22,526 bases of DNA, from assembly GCA_046160675.1 (NCBI GenBank), contig JBJXHH010000039.1:1-22526 (forward strand), given 5' to 3'. Below, piece after piece: positions 14,755-21,888 of this stretch (positions are counted from its first letter, which is position 1; each line of letters opens with the position of its first letter). The notes under the pieces are model-generated. The model did no database searches and was not told the DNA's origin. It saw only the letters and a program-made list of their open reading frames with translations. A program made the translations under genes and the position numbers. The DNA is from JACMJP01 sp046160675. Its GTDB lineage: Bacteria; Bacteroidota; Bacteroidia; Chitinophagales; BACL12.

Positions 14755-16338
14755 ATGTCATCAAAAAATGGAAGAACCAAACTTTTTACAGTAATTCAAA
14801 AATGTTTTACAGCCGCACAAAAATGCAGGAACGAAAACATAGCTGCAGAAGAATACCTTGAAAGTGAAAAAGAAAAATACCTGTCAAGAAGAAAATTTTT
14901 GGAACAGGCGGGGAAGTTATCAGCAATCACTGCATTGGCAGGTACTGCAATGCTCACAGAGTCATTTGCTTATAAGAACAAGGATGTCAAAATTGTAATT
15001 GTTGGCGCTGGCATAGCAGGTTTATCTGCTGCTTACCATTTAAAAAAAGCAGGCTACTCTCCTATCATTTATGAAGCCTCAAACAGACCAGGCGGGAGGA
15101 TGTTTACTGCACAAAACTTATTTTTTGAAGGTTCATGGACAGAACTGGGTGCTGAGTTTATAGATACAGAACATAAACATATCTGGAAATATATTAAAGA
15201 GTTTGAACTGGAAACAATTGACATATTATCTGAAAGCGAACAACAACTTATTCCACTGACATTTTATTTTGATGGAAAACATTATTCTGAAAAAGAAATC
15301 ATTGAGGCGTTTCTTCCCATCGTACAAAAAATTTCTCTTGACCAGAAAAAGTTAAGCGAGGAAATTTACTATAATCAACATTCCGCATTTGATGCTGAGA
15401 TGGATAAACTTTCCATTGAAGCATACCTTGAAAAAATTGGCGCAACAGGGTTGATAAAAGAAGTGATCGAAATTGCATTTATAACGGAGTACGGGGAAGA
15501 CATCGGCAATCAATCTGCATTAAATTTCTTAACTGTTATCGGTACAGACACAACTTCATTCAAATATTATGGTGAGAGTGATGAGAGGTATAAGGTGAAG
15601 GGTGGAAATCAAAAAATTACAGATGCATTGGCAAAGAAATTAGAAGGAGAGATATTTTTTGATCACACTCTTACAGCACTCAAAAAACCAGCATCAACAA
15701 AAATTGAACTAACCTTTACACAACAAAACGGCTCTGTAAAAACGAAAGAAGCTGACAGGGTTTTACTCACCTTGCCGTTTACTATTTTGAAAGATATTGA
15801 AATGAGCCTTGAAATGAGCAATGAGAAGATGCATTGCATTCAGAATATTGGTTATGGAAAAAATGTAAAACTTTTTGCAGGGTTTAACTCCAAGCCCTGG
15901 CGGTTTCAAGATTATACTGGGGCTGTGTTCACAAGCAATGGTATACAAAGTGGCTGGGACAATACACAATTGCAGGAGAATGAAAAAAGTGGTTTTACAA
16001 TTTTTACTGGTGGTGCTTTGTCTAATCAGTTGGGAACTCATGATCCTGCTTATCATATTACGAAAATGCTTCCTCTTGTTGATGAAATCTATCCCGGCTC
16101 ATCAGGGTTTTTTAATGGTATATCTCAACGCATGCATTGGCCTACATATAAATTCGCAAAAGCGAGTTACCTGAGCCTGAAACCAGGGCAATACACTACC
16201 ATGAGCGGATTAATAGGCGAACCCGTTGGGAATATTTTTTTTGCAGGTGAACATTGCAGCTATCATTACCAGGGGTTTATGAACGGCGCTGCAGAAACGG
16301 GCATTCATGCGGCAAAAAAAATTATGCGGAGTTTATAA
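14755..16338 (+). CDS. Tat-exported FAD-dependent amine oxidase family protein
   Basis: The 527-residue flavoprotein is of the monoamine-oxidase/FAD oxidoreductase type. After a 43-residue charged N-region comes a twin-arginine signal, SRRKFLEQAGKL (RR at 45-46), with a hydrophobic h-region to about 70. The long N-region before RR is something I recognise in related bacterial oxidases, so the first ATG is kept. The dinucleotide-binding motif IVGAGIAGLSAAYHL (82-96) with Glu107 and the GGR motif (113-115) follow. The C-terminal FAD block GNIFFAGEHCSYHYQGFMNGAAETG closes the fold. The natural substrate (amine, amino acid or other) cannot be read from the sequence. The product is likely a periplasmic enzyme delivered by the TatC encoded at 8587. 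It converges with the MFS gene, 6 bp apart. Confidence 0.92.
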   Translation: MSSKNGRTKLFTVIQKCFTAAQKCRNENIAAEEYLESEKEKYLSRRKFLEQAGKLSAITALAGTAMLTESFAYKNKDVKIVIVGAGIAGLSAAYHLKKAGYSPIIYEASNRPGGRMFTAQNLFFEGSWTELGAEFIDTEHKHIWKYIKEFELETIDILSESEQQLIPLTFYFDGKHYSEKEIIEAFLPIVQKISLDQKKLSEEIYYNQHSAFDAEMDKLSIEAYLEKIGATGLIKEVIEIAFITEYGEDIGNQSALNFLTVIGTDTTSFKYYGESDERYKVKGGNQKITDALAKKLEGEIFFDHTLTALKKPASTKIELTFTQQNGSVKTKEADRVLLTLPFTILKDIEMSLEMSNEKMHCIQNIGYGKNVKLFAGFNSKPWRFQDYTGAVFTSNGIQSGWDNTQLQENEKSGFTIFTGGALSNQLGTHDPAYHITKMLPLVDEIYPGSSGFFNGISQRMHWPTYKFAKASYLSLKPGQYTTMSGLIGEPVGNIFFAGEHCSYHYQGFMNGAAETGIHAAKKIMRSL

Positions 16339-16344
16339 AATGAT

Positions 16345-17541
16345 TTACCTGGTATCCTGAACCGGTTTTAATCCTTTTGCAATAAATACGCAAATAATAG
16401 TGATTGCTATTGCGAGGTAACCAACGTAGTTGTAATTCTCAATTTTACCTGATGCATCTTCAGAAATTATCATCCCGGAAATTATTCCTGCCATTCCTGA
16501 ACCAAGTTGAATGAAGGAAGAATTAATACTCATGAAACCACCCCGCTGCTGCGGCGTTACTACGGACGCTATCATCGCTTGCATCGGTATCATTCTTCCA
16601 CTCACAAAAATAAAGAAAACAGAAGTGATACTTAAAGCAACACCCAGTTGAACAGGGGGAAGATTAGTGATGAAGAAAACAGGGACAGCACAAAGGAGTG
16701 CAAAGAACGCAAACACTGGAAATTTTCCTTTTTTGTCCGCAACCTTCCCGATAAGAGGAGATGTAACCAACGTAGCTAATCCACCGCAGAAATAAATGTA
16801 AGGTAGTTGTTCTTTCGTCAAGCCAACATTGTGAACCATGTATGCCGCAATGGTAGGGATAACTGAAAAATGTCCTATCATCAAAACGATGGAAAGCAAT
16901 AATGCCCGCTGCATATTTTTGTTTTCATACACATTCATGAAAGCATCAGACACCTTTCGTTTCGCCCCATCTTCCAAATGTTTTGTCATAGAAGGGATAA
17001 ATCGAATAATAAGGATAGCTATGACGCTGCCAACCGCCGCAACAAAAAGAAACGGCGCATGCCAGTTCGTCTTTGTTGCAAGAAATAACCCCATCGGCAC
17101 CCCGAAAACTGAAGCAACTGAAAATGCAGCAGTTAAATAACCCATTGCTGTTGCCCGCCGATCATATGAAAAAGTATCACCAACAATGCTCAGAACCTGT
17201 GCCCCGATCACCCCCCCGAACAAACCCGCAACTATTCTTGCAAGCATCAACAAATGATAAGTTGGTGCCAGGGCACAACATAGGGTGCCGGCCAGAAAAC
17301 CAATGTAACCATACAAAAGAACTTTTTTCCTGTCAAATCCATCTACAAAAAAAGCGGCTACAATGCCTGAAGCAAATGCACTGATGGCATAGGAAGAAAC
17401 GAGCAAATTAAACTGAAACTGGTTAATGTGAAAATGCGCTGAAAGTTGAGGGTTCAGGGGCATCATGATCATAAAATCCAGGATATGTGTGAAGTTTACC
17501 CCGGCAAGAATAAATATGAGGATCCGTTCTTTTTTATTCAT
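16345..17541 (-). CDS. MFS transporter, DHA1/AraJ-like
   Basis: The 398-residue integral membrane protein has about twelve hydrophobic helices in two halves. The loop between helices 2 and 3 carries FVDGFDRKKVLLYG, the MFS motif A (G/D-x-x-x-D-R-x-x-R/K). In the second half, GKVADKKGKFPVFA repeats it after helix 8. LARIVAGLFGGVIGAQVLSIVGD (helix 4) fits the sugar- and drug-exporting DHA1 subfamily typified by AraJ. It probably exports a small molecule by proton antiport; the substrate is unknown. The central loop (about 180-205) is short and basic. It is monocistronic and convergent with the amine oxidase gene. I see no exact -7 element in the 109 bp to the next gene, which diverges from it. 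Confidence 0.92.
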   Translation of the reverse strand: MNKKERILIFILAGVNFTHILDFMIMMPLNPQLSAHFHINQFQFNLLVSSYAISAFASGIVAAFFVDGFDRKKVLLYGYIGFLAGTLCCALAPTYHLLMLARIVAGLFGGVIGAQVLSIVGDTFSYDRRATAMGYLTAAFSVASVFGVPMGLFLATKTNWHAPFLFVAAVGSVIAILIIRFIPSMTKHLEDGAKRKVSDAFMNVYENKNMQRALLLSIVLMIGHFSVIPTIAAYMVHNVGLTKEQLPYIYFCGGLATLVTSPLIGKVADKKGKFPVFAFFALLCAVPVFFITNLPPVQLGVALSITSVFFIFVSGRMIPMQAMIASVVTPQQRGGFMSINSSFIQLGSGMAGIISGMIISEDASGKIENYNYVGYLAIAITIICVFIAKGLKPVQDTR

Positions 17542-17650
17542 AAAAGCGCTGTAAAGATGTAAAATCCATAATAAAGACCATTTTATGACAATAGTGTATT
17601 AACAAAATCTTCCGTGGCACAATGCTTGATTTTCTCAATAAAAAAGAGTT

Positions 17651-18184
17651 ATGAAAAATTTAACTTCCTTTTTATCAATAAGTATATTGTTTATTTCCTG
17701 CTCCTCTTACATGAGTCCTTACACGGAAAGAGTGCAGAATGACGCACAATTGACCATAGAAGAGTTAAAGCAGATTCAATTTTATTTGTCTCACACCATT
17801 GTTCTATACAGAGATGCCGGTAGTGCTGAAAAAGAAATTGAGGACGGCGAACTCAAGGTGAAAAAAGGTCAACAAATTGAAGAAATTGTAATTGAAGCCG
17901 GAACCCCGGGAGTAGTGGTGGCAAGAGATGATAAAGGGAATTTGCTTGTAAGTTTTGATAGCGAAGGTAATGTGTTGCGTTTTGGGGTGAATCATAATTC
18001 AAACGGAAAATATACCCTGATGGCGAAAGATTGGGCAGGGCATACAGGTATAGTGATGTATGGAAATCAGGAATACAAAACATCTCCTCAGAGCAGTTAT
18101 GCGTATCTAATGTTGAATATGAAACAGGTAAATAATACAACTATTGAAAGTAGGGAGGCGGCCGGAAGGACGTTAGGCCCCTAG
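17651..18184 (+). CDS. Uncharacterised Bacteroidota lipoprotein
   Basis: The 177-residue product has a lipoprotein signal ending LFISC (Cys 17). The mature part has a helix LTIEELKQIQFYLSHTIVLYRD (about 35-56), then a charged stretch and a beta-rich region with IEEIVIEAGTPGVVVA and LLVSFDSEGNVLRFGV. It then ends in YAYLMLNMKQVNNT and a short basic tail. I recognise the layout 'YLS..I.LYR ... I.IE.GTPGV ... L.V.F' from hypothetical proteins in this phylum but know no function. The single clean lipobox, the even codon use and the lack of a competing frame make it a real gene. No exact promoter element is visible. The DNA after its stop stays open in another frame (see the next entry). Confidence 0.8.
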   Translation: MKNLTSFLSISILFISCSSYMSPYTERVQNDAQLTIEELKQIQFYLSHTIVLYRDAGSAEKEIEDGELKVKKGQQIEEIVIEAGTPGVVVARDDKGNLLVSFDSEGNVLRFGVNHNSNGKYTLMAKDWAGHTGIVMYGNQEYKTSPQSSYAYLMLNMKQVNNTTIESREAAGRTLGP

Positions 18185-18290
18185 AGCAAAAATACTTTGC
18201 AAAACCGCTGCCGCAACACAGGATGCAGGCTTGGGAACTGGCAAACCCAGGCAGGATACTGCTGGTGGGCAGCGATGAAACTAATTGATA
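18185..18290 (+). other. GC-richer intergenic stretch, possible remnant or structured RNA
   Basis: The gap 18185-18409 begins with about 100 bp that look richer in GC than the flanks. One frame is open with no start of its own and reads LEQKYFAKPLPQHRMQAW, then a short hydrophobic piece to TGA. The same DNA can fold: GCTTGGG pairs with CCCAGGC, and CTGC with GCAG nearby. It could be a frameshifted tail of the upstream lipoprotein, a leftover gene end, or a small RNA ending at the terminator 18304-18332. None of these is established. Confidence 0.2.
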
Positions 18291-18303
18291 ATTAATAAGT
18301 TAG

Positions 18304-18332
18304 AAAATTGCATCAGGCCATGCAATTTTTTT
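18304..18332 (+). terminator. Rho-independent terminator after the lipoprotein gene
   Basis: AAAATTGCAT (18304-18313) pairs perfectly with ATGCAATTTT (18320-18329) around the loop CAGGCC, followed by more T. It lies 120 nt after the lipoprotein stop, so the mRNA would carry an unusually long 3' region. Confidence 0.8.
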
Positions 18333-18360
18333 ATGTAAAAAAATATTTCTCTTGAAACTA

Positions 18361-18391
18361 TTGCCTCGGATATTATAACCTCGTAACTTCG
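18361..18391 (+). promoter_or_regulatory. Candidate promoter of the DUF1579 gene
   Basis: A TTG (18361-18363) and TAACTTCG (18384-18391, one mismatch to TAnnTTTG) are 20 bp apart. The second element ends 18 nt before the ATG at 18410. Confidence 0.35.
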
Positions 18392-18409
18392 AACCCTAAA
18401 CTTACTTTT

Positions 18410-18982
18410 ATGAAAAAAATACTTTCGATTACACTCTCTTGTTTACTCACATCTATCACTTTATTAGCACAGCAGCCTTCTGAAGCAGACATGCAAAAGA
18501 TGATGCAAAATATGATGCCCGGCAAGATGCAGGCAATGATGGCAGAATCTGTGGGAGAATGGAAAGCCGATACTAAAATGTGGATGGACCCTTCACAACC
18601 GCCAATGAGCAGTCAGGCTATGGTAACTACAGAAATGATAATGGATGGAAGGTATCTCTGTTCAAAATGGAAAGGAGATATGATGGGAATGCCCTTTCAA
18701 GGCTTATCAACTACCGCTTATGACAACGGTACAGGAAATTTTTACTCAACATGGATAGATAACATGAGTACCGGAATGACTATGCTTACAGGTACCATGG
18801 ATAAAGAAAATAAATCCATCGAGTTAAAGGGAGTCTCTCAAGATCCGATGACAGGAAAAGAAATGAAAATGAGAGAAGTACTTACATTCGTTGACAAGAA
18901 TACTCAAACAATGGTAATGTATACCGAACATGATGGAAAAGAAATGAAGATGATGGAGTTTACTCTCACAAGAGTTCAATAA
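18410..18982 (+). CDS. Met-rich DUF1579 secreted protein
   Basis: The 190-residue product has signal peptide MKKILSITLSCLLTSITLLAQ. The body matches DUF1579: a leading helix, then VGEWKADTKMWMDPSQPP, TEMIMDGRYLCSKWKG, MPFQGLSTTAYDNGTGNFYSTWIDNMSTG and a beta-sheet tail ending FTLTRVQ. The fold is probably lipocalin- or FABP-like, and the family function is unknown. It is very rich in methionine: 30 of 190 residues, including MQKMMQNMMPGKMQAMM just after the signal and KEMKMM near the end. This could serve metal (copper) binding or act as an oxidant sink, but that is inference. It stands alone between a candidate promoter and a strong terminator. Confidence 0.85.
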   Translation: MKKILSITLSCLLTSITLLAQQPSEADMQKMMQNMMPGKMQAMMAESVGEWKADTKMWMDPSQPPMSSQAMVTTEMIMDGRYLCSKWKGDMMGMPFQGLSTTAYDNGTGNFYSTWIDNMSTGMTMLTGTMDKENKSIELKGVSQDPMTGKEMKMREVLTFVDKNTQTMVMYTEHDGKEMKMMEFTLTRVQ

Positions 18983-19002
18983 CATAAAGCCCGAACTTTT
19001 TC

Positions 19003-19036
19003 AAAACCCCGCCTTATTTGCAGGCGGGGTTTTTAG
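19003..19036 (+). terminator. Rho-independent terminator after the DUF1579 gene
   Basis: AAAACCCCGCC (19003-19013) pairs with GGCGGGGTTTT (19023-19033) around a 9-nt loop, and T residues follow. It is a strong GC-rich stem 20 nt past the stop codon. The A run on its left means it could also work on the minus strand, but no gene needs that. Confidence 0.88.
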
Positions 19037-19071
19037 TTTTATCAAACTATTCTTATCTGACCCGTGTTGTG

Positions 19072-19079
19072 TAATTTTG
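19072..19079 (+). promoter_or_regulatory. -7 element TAATTTTG for the Nfu gene
   Basis: Exact TAnnTTTG match ending 19 nt before ATG 19099. Confidence 0.5.
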
Positions 19080-19098
19080 TACTAAATAAGAAAGACAA

Positions 19099-19680
19099 AT
19101 GAGCAACTTTATCATCAGCATATATACGGAAGCAACTCCGAACCCTGATAGCTTGAAATTTGTGATGAACAAAATGCTTCTCACAGGCAACAGTGTTGAT
19201 TTTGAGAGAGGGGATGATGTTCACTATGCCCCGCTTGCCGAGACACTTTTTAACCAATTTGATTTTATAAAAGGTGTTTTTATCATGAACAATTTTGTTA
19301 CTGTGCGTAAAGATGCCGGGACAGATTGGTTTGAAGTAAAAAGCAAGCTAAGCGACTTCATAAAAAATTATGTAAGCGAAGGAAAAACGATTGTTGGTGA
19401 AATACCTGTTGTAATAAATGAAAATGGAGATACTGACAGTGATGCAGTTGTTGAAAAAATAAAAAGCATGCTGGATCAATATGTGAAACCGGCAGTTGAA
19501 ATGGATGGCGGTGCTATTCAATTCAAATCTTTTGACAACGGCATTGTAACACTTATGCTGCAAGGCTCTTGCAGTGGCTGCCCTTCTTCTACAGTTACCC
19601 TAAAATCAGGTATTGAAGGCTTACTGAAAAGAATGGTTCCTGAAGTGAAAGAAGTAGTGGCGCAAGATGAACTGGTATAA
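19099..19680 (+). CDS. Nfu-type iron-sulfur cluster protein (NifU family)
   Basis: The 193-residue product is a carrier or scaffold that passes Fe-S clusters to target enzymes in the cytoplasm. An N-terminal Nfu_N domain (about 5-90) begins ISIYTEATPNPDSLKFVMNK, the family's signature. A C-terminal NifU-like domain (about 115-190) has PAVEMDGGAIQF and LQGSCSGCPSSTVTLK, with the cluster-binding Cys158 and Cys161 as C-x-x-C. The two-domain layout matches mitochondrial and bacterial Nfu1-like proteins, and no IscU-type N-terminal domain is present. It has its own promoter and converges with rlmN, with one base between the two stop codons. RlmN is itself a [4Fe-4S] enzyme, but the convergent arrangement gives no evidence of a functional link. 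Confidence 0.94.
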   Translation: MSNFIISIYTEATPNPDSLKFVMNKMLLTGNSVDFERGDDVHYAPLAETLFNQFDFIKGVFIMNNFVTVRKDAGTDWFEVKSKLSDFIKNYVSEGKTIVGEIPVVINENGDTDSDAVVEKIKSMLDQYVKPAVEMDGGAIQFKSFDNGIVTLMLQGSCSGCPSSTVTLKSGIEGLLKRMVPEVKEVVAQDELV

Positions 19681-19681
19681 T

Positions 19682-20716
19682 CTATTTATTCGCTAACTGC
19701 CCGCAGGCAGCATCAATGTCTTTCCCCCTGCTTCTCCTCACCTTGGCAACAATTTCATGTTCCTCAAGATAAGCTATGAATTTCTCCCGCTGTATTTCTT
19801 TGCTTTTATGATAATCAGCTTCCCGAATGGGGTTATACTCAATAATGTTCACTTTTGCATTTGTTTTCCTGCAAAGCCTTACAAGGTTTTTTGCATCGGT
19901 TTCTGACTCGTTTATGCCATCAAACAAAATATATTCGAAAGTGATTTTGTTTTTTGTCCGGTCATAAAAATAATTCAGCGCTTCAACAAGATCGTCCAGT
20001 GAATTACTTTCATTAATCGGCATTAACTCACTTCTTTTTTTATCATCTGCTGCATGCAGGGATAATGCAAGGTTAAATTTCACATTGTCGTCAGCAAGTT
20101 TTTTTATCATTTTGGCAATGCCTGCGGTGGAAACAGTTATCCGCCTTGGGCTCATCCCCAGGCCGTCTTCACTACTTATCATTTCTGTTGATGCCAACAC
20201 ATTTTTGTAATTCAACAGAGGCTCTCCCATGCCCATGTACACAATGTTGCTCAAATGTTTTTCATAATTTTCTTCAGCAAGTTTGTTCAGCAGAAAAACC
20301 TGGTCATATATTTCATAATTTTCAAGATTACGTTTCGTTTTCATATAACCCGTTGCACAGAATTTACATCCTAGGTTACAGCCCACCTGGCTGCTCACAC
20401 AAGCTGTCATCCGATCCTCGGCCGGTATTAAAACGCCTTCTACAAAATACCCGTCATGCAGGCGGAAACGGCACTTGATAGTTCCATCTTTGCTTTTTTG
20501 TAGTGTATCTATAGTAATCGGATATATTTCAAACTCTTCTTCCAGCTTTTTGCGTAACTCCTTCGACAGGTTAGTCATATCTGCAAAACTTGCTGCCCCT
20601 CGTTTCCAAAGCCATTCATATACCTGCTTCGCCCTGAATTTCGGTTCTCCCATTTGCAGGAGTTCAGTTTTCAGTTGCTCAAAGCTGAGTTTTCGTATTT
20701 CTTTTTTTGAAGCCAT
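19682..20716 (-). CDS. rlmN: 23S rRNA/tRNA adenine C2-methyltransferase RlmN
   Basis: RlmN is a radical-SAM enzyme that methylates A2503 of 23S rRNA and A37 of some tRNAs, and it works through a methyl-Cys intermediate. With the start chosen here the protein has 344 residues. CVSSQVGCNLGCKFC holds the mechanistic Cys106 and the cluster-binding Cys113, Cys117 and Cys120. The second mechanistic Cys is Cys338 in AACGQL near the end. GMGEPLLNY and LSLHAADDKKRSELMPIN are further family motifs. An upstream ATG at 20749 would add 11 residues. The -7 element TATCTTTG (20730-20737) lies between the two candidate starts and would begin transcription after 20749, so ATG 20716 (MASKKEIRKLSF) is preferred. 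Confidence 0.96.
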   Translation of the reverse strand: MASKKEIRKLSFEQLKTELLQMGEPKFRAKQVYEWLWKRGAASFADMTNLSKELRKKLEEEFEIYPITIDTLQKSKDGTIKCRFRLHDGYFVEGVLIPAEDRMTACVSSQVGCNLGCKFCATGYMKTKRNLENYEIYDQVFLLNKLAEENYEKHLSNIVYMGMGEPLLNYKNVLASTEMISSEDGLGMSPRRITVSTAGIAKMIKKLADDNVKFNLALSLHAADDKKRSELMPINESNSLDDLVEALNYFYDRTKNKITFEYILFDGINESETDAKNLVRLCRKTNAKVNIIEYNPIREADYHKSKEIQREKFIAYLEEHEIVAKVRRSRGKDIDAACGQLANK

Positions 20717-20729
20717 CTGTGAAAGGCTG

Positions 20730-20737
20730 CAAAGATA
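20730..20737 (-). promoter_or_regulatory. -7 element TATCTTTG for rlmN
   Basis: Exact TAnnTTTG match on the minus strand, 13 nt before the preferred ATG. It decides between the two possible rlmN start codons. Confidence 0.55.
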
Positions 20738-20837
20738 TTTTAAATCCATCCCCCGTTTGCATTTACAGGTTTAACATTTTCCATTTTGTTGTCTCTGCTT
20801 TTCTTCCGAACTTCATGCTCAGGTTGAACAGGCAGGC

Positions 20838-21872
20838 ATGAAAAAACTCTGTACACTATCTTTTTTCAGTTGTATTTTTCTCAGCAAAATTTTTGCACAG
20901 GATATTCATTTCACACAATTTTATGCAGCGCCTCTCATACTCAATCCTGCAAATACGGGCGTATTTAACGGAAACATCCGGGGTGTAGTAAATTACAGGA
21001 ACCAGTGGCAAAGTTTTGCACCCTTCACTACCGTTGCCGCTTCGGTGGATTATAACTTCGGACAGGTTTCACTTGAAAATGATTTGATGGGTGTTGGTTT
21101 AACATTTTATTCTGACAAAGCCGGTGACAATAATTTTTCAACTACACAAGCGAATCTTTCTTTTTCTTACATAAAAGCTCTTGGTAATAAATTTTCCAGA
21201 AGTTATGCATCAGTAGGTTTTTATGGCGGCATGGCACAAAGAACCATTGATCCATCTTCCATGACCTTTGGCAACCAATATAATGGATATGCCTATGACC
21301 CTACTTTGCCAACTGGTGAAACAATGGCATTCAACGATTTTACTTACCTTGATTTCGGCGCAGGCATCACCTGGTTGTTTGTTCCCAAGAATAGAACAAA
21401 TTTTTATGCAGGCGCATCTTTCCACCATGTAAACACACCTGATCAGTCTTTTGATGGTGACGGGCAAAACTTATACATGCGCAGTACTTATAATGCAGGA
21501 GCGCAAGTTAAGATCTCTGACAATATTGACCTTGTACCCGGTTTGCTTACACAAGTACAGGGACCGCATTATGAATTTGTTGCTGGGTTGAATCTGAAGT
21601 ATTATATGCAAACCCGTGCAAGCAATGAAGCTGCTTTTTCCATCGGCGGTTGGCACAGGATGGGTATTGATGATCAGTCAGAGTACACAAGCGATGCATC
21701 AGCAGTAACTGTGCGATACGACTTTATGGGCCTGAGTGCCGGATTGAGTTATGATATCAATATTTCCGGATTGAAAGATGCAAGCAATTCTTTAGGTGGC
21801 CCTGAGTTATCGCTCATTTATTATGCTGAACTACCCCACCGTGACCGCAAAGTGGATTGCCCAAAATTTTAA
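20838..21872 (+). CDS. PorP/SprF family type IX membrane protein
   Basis: The 344-residue product has signal peptide MKKLCTLSFFSCIFLSKIFAQ. It then begins DIHFTQFYAAPLILNPANTG, the hallmark opening of the PorP/SprF family ('D..FSQ....P...NPA.TG'). This is followed by GVVNYRNQWQSFAPFTTVAASVDY, the family's second conserved block. The rest alternates beta strands, as expected for an outer-membrane barrel (for example LDFGAGITWLF, FYAGASFHHVN and VRYDFMGLSAGLSYDI). SprF and PorP are needed for secretion or surface display of specific type IX cargo in Flavobacterium and Porphyromonas. Paralogs usually pair with one large secreted protein encoded nearby. Here the next gene, after 16 bp, encodes a MORN-like secreted protein. 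Its own cargo is not identifiable in the window. Confidence 0.93.
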   Translation: MKKLCTLSFFSCIFLSKIFAQDIHFTQFYAAPLILNPANTGVFNGNIRGVVNYRNQWQSFAPFTTVAASVDYNFGQVSLENDLMGVGLTFYSDKAGDNNFSTTQANLSFSYIKALGNKFSRSYASVGFYGGMAQRTIDPSSMTFGNQYNGYAYDPTLPTGETMAFNDFTYLDFGAGITWLFVPKNRTNFYAGASFHHVNTPDQSFDGDGQNLYMRSTYNAGAQVKISDNIDLVPGLLTQVQGPHYEFVAGLNLKYYMQTRASNEAAFSIGGWHRMGIDDQSEYTSDASAVTVRYDFMGLSAGLSYDINISGLKDASNSLGGPELSLIYYAELPHRDRKVDCPKF

Positions 21873-21888
21873 TCCTTAGCTTTATACT

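Noticed and set aside
19099..20716. Nfu and RlmN considered as a functional Fe-S operon
   Set aside because: They are convergent, with separate promoters; the proximity alone is not evidence of a link.
20146..20774. Two plus-strand open frames of about 100 codons opposite rlmN
   Set aside because: They are shadows of the RlmN frame, whose catalytic motifs are intact on the other strand.
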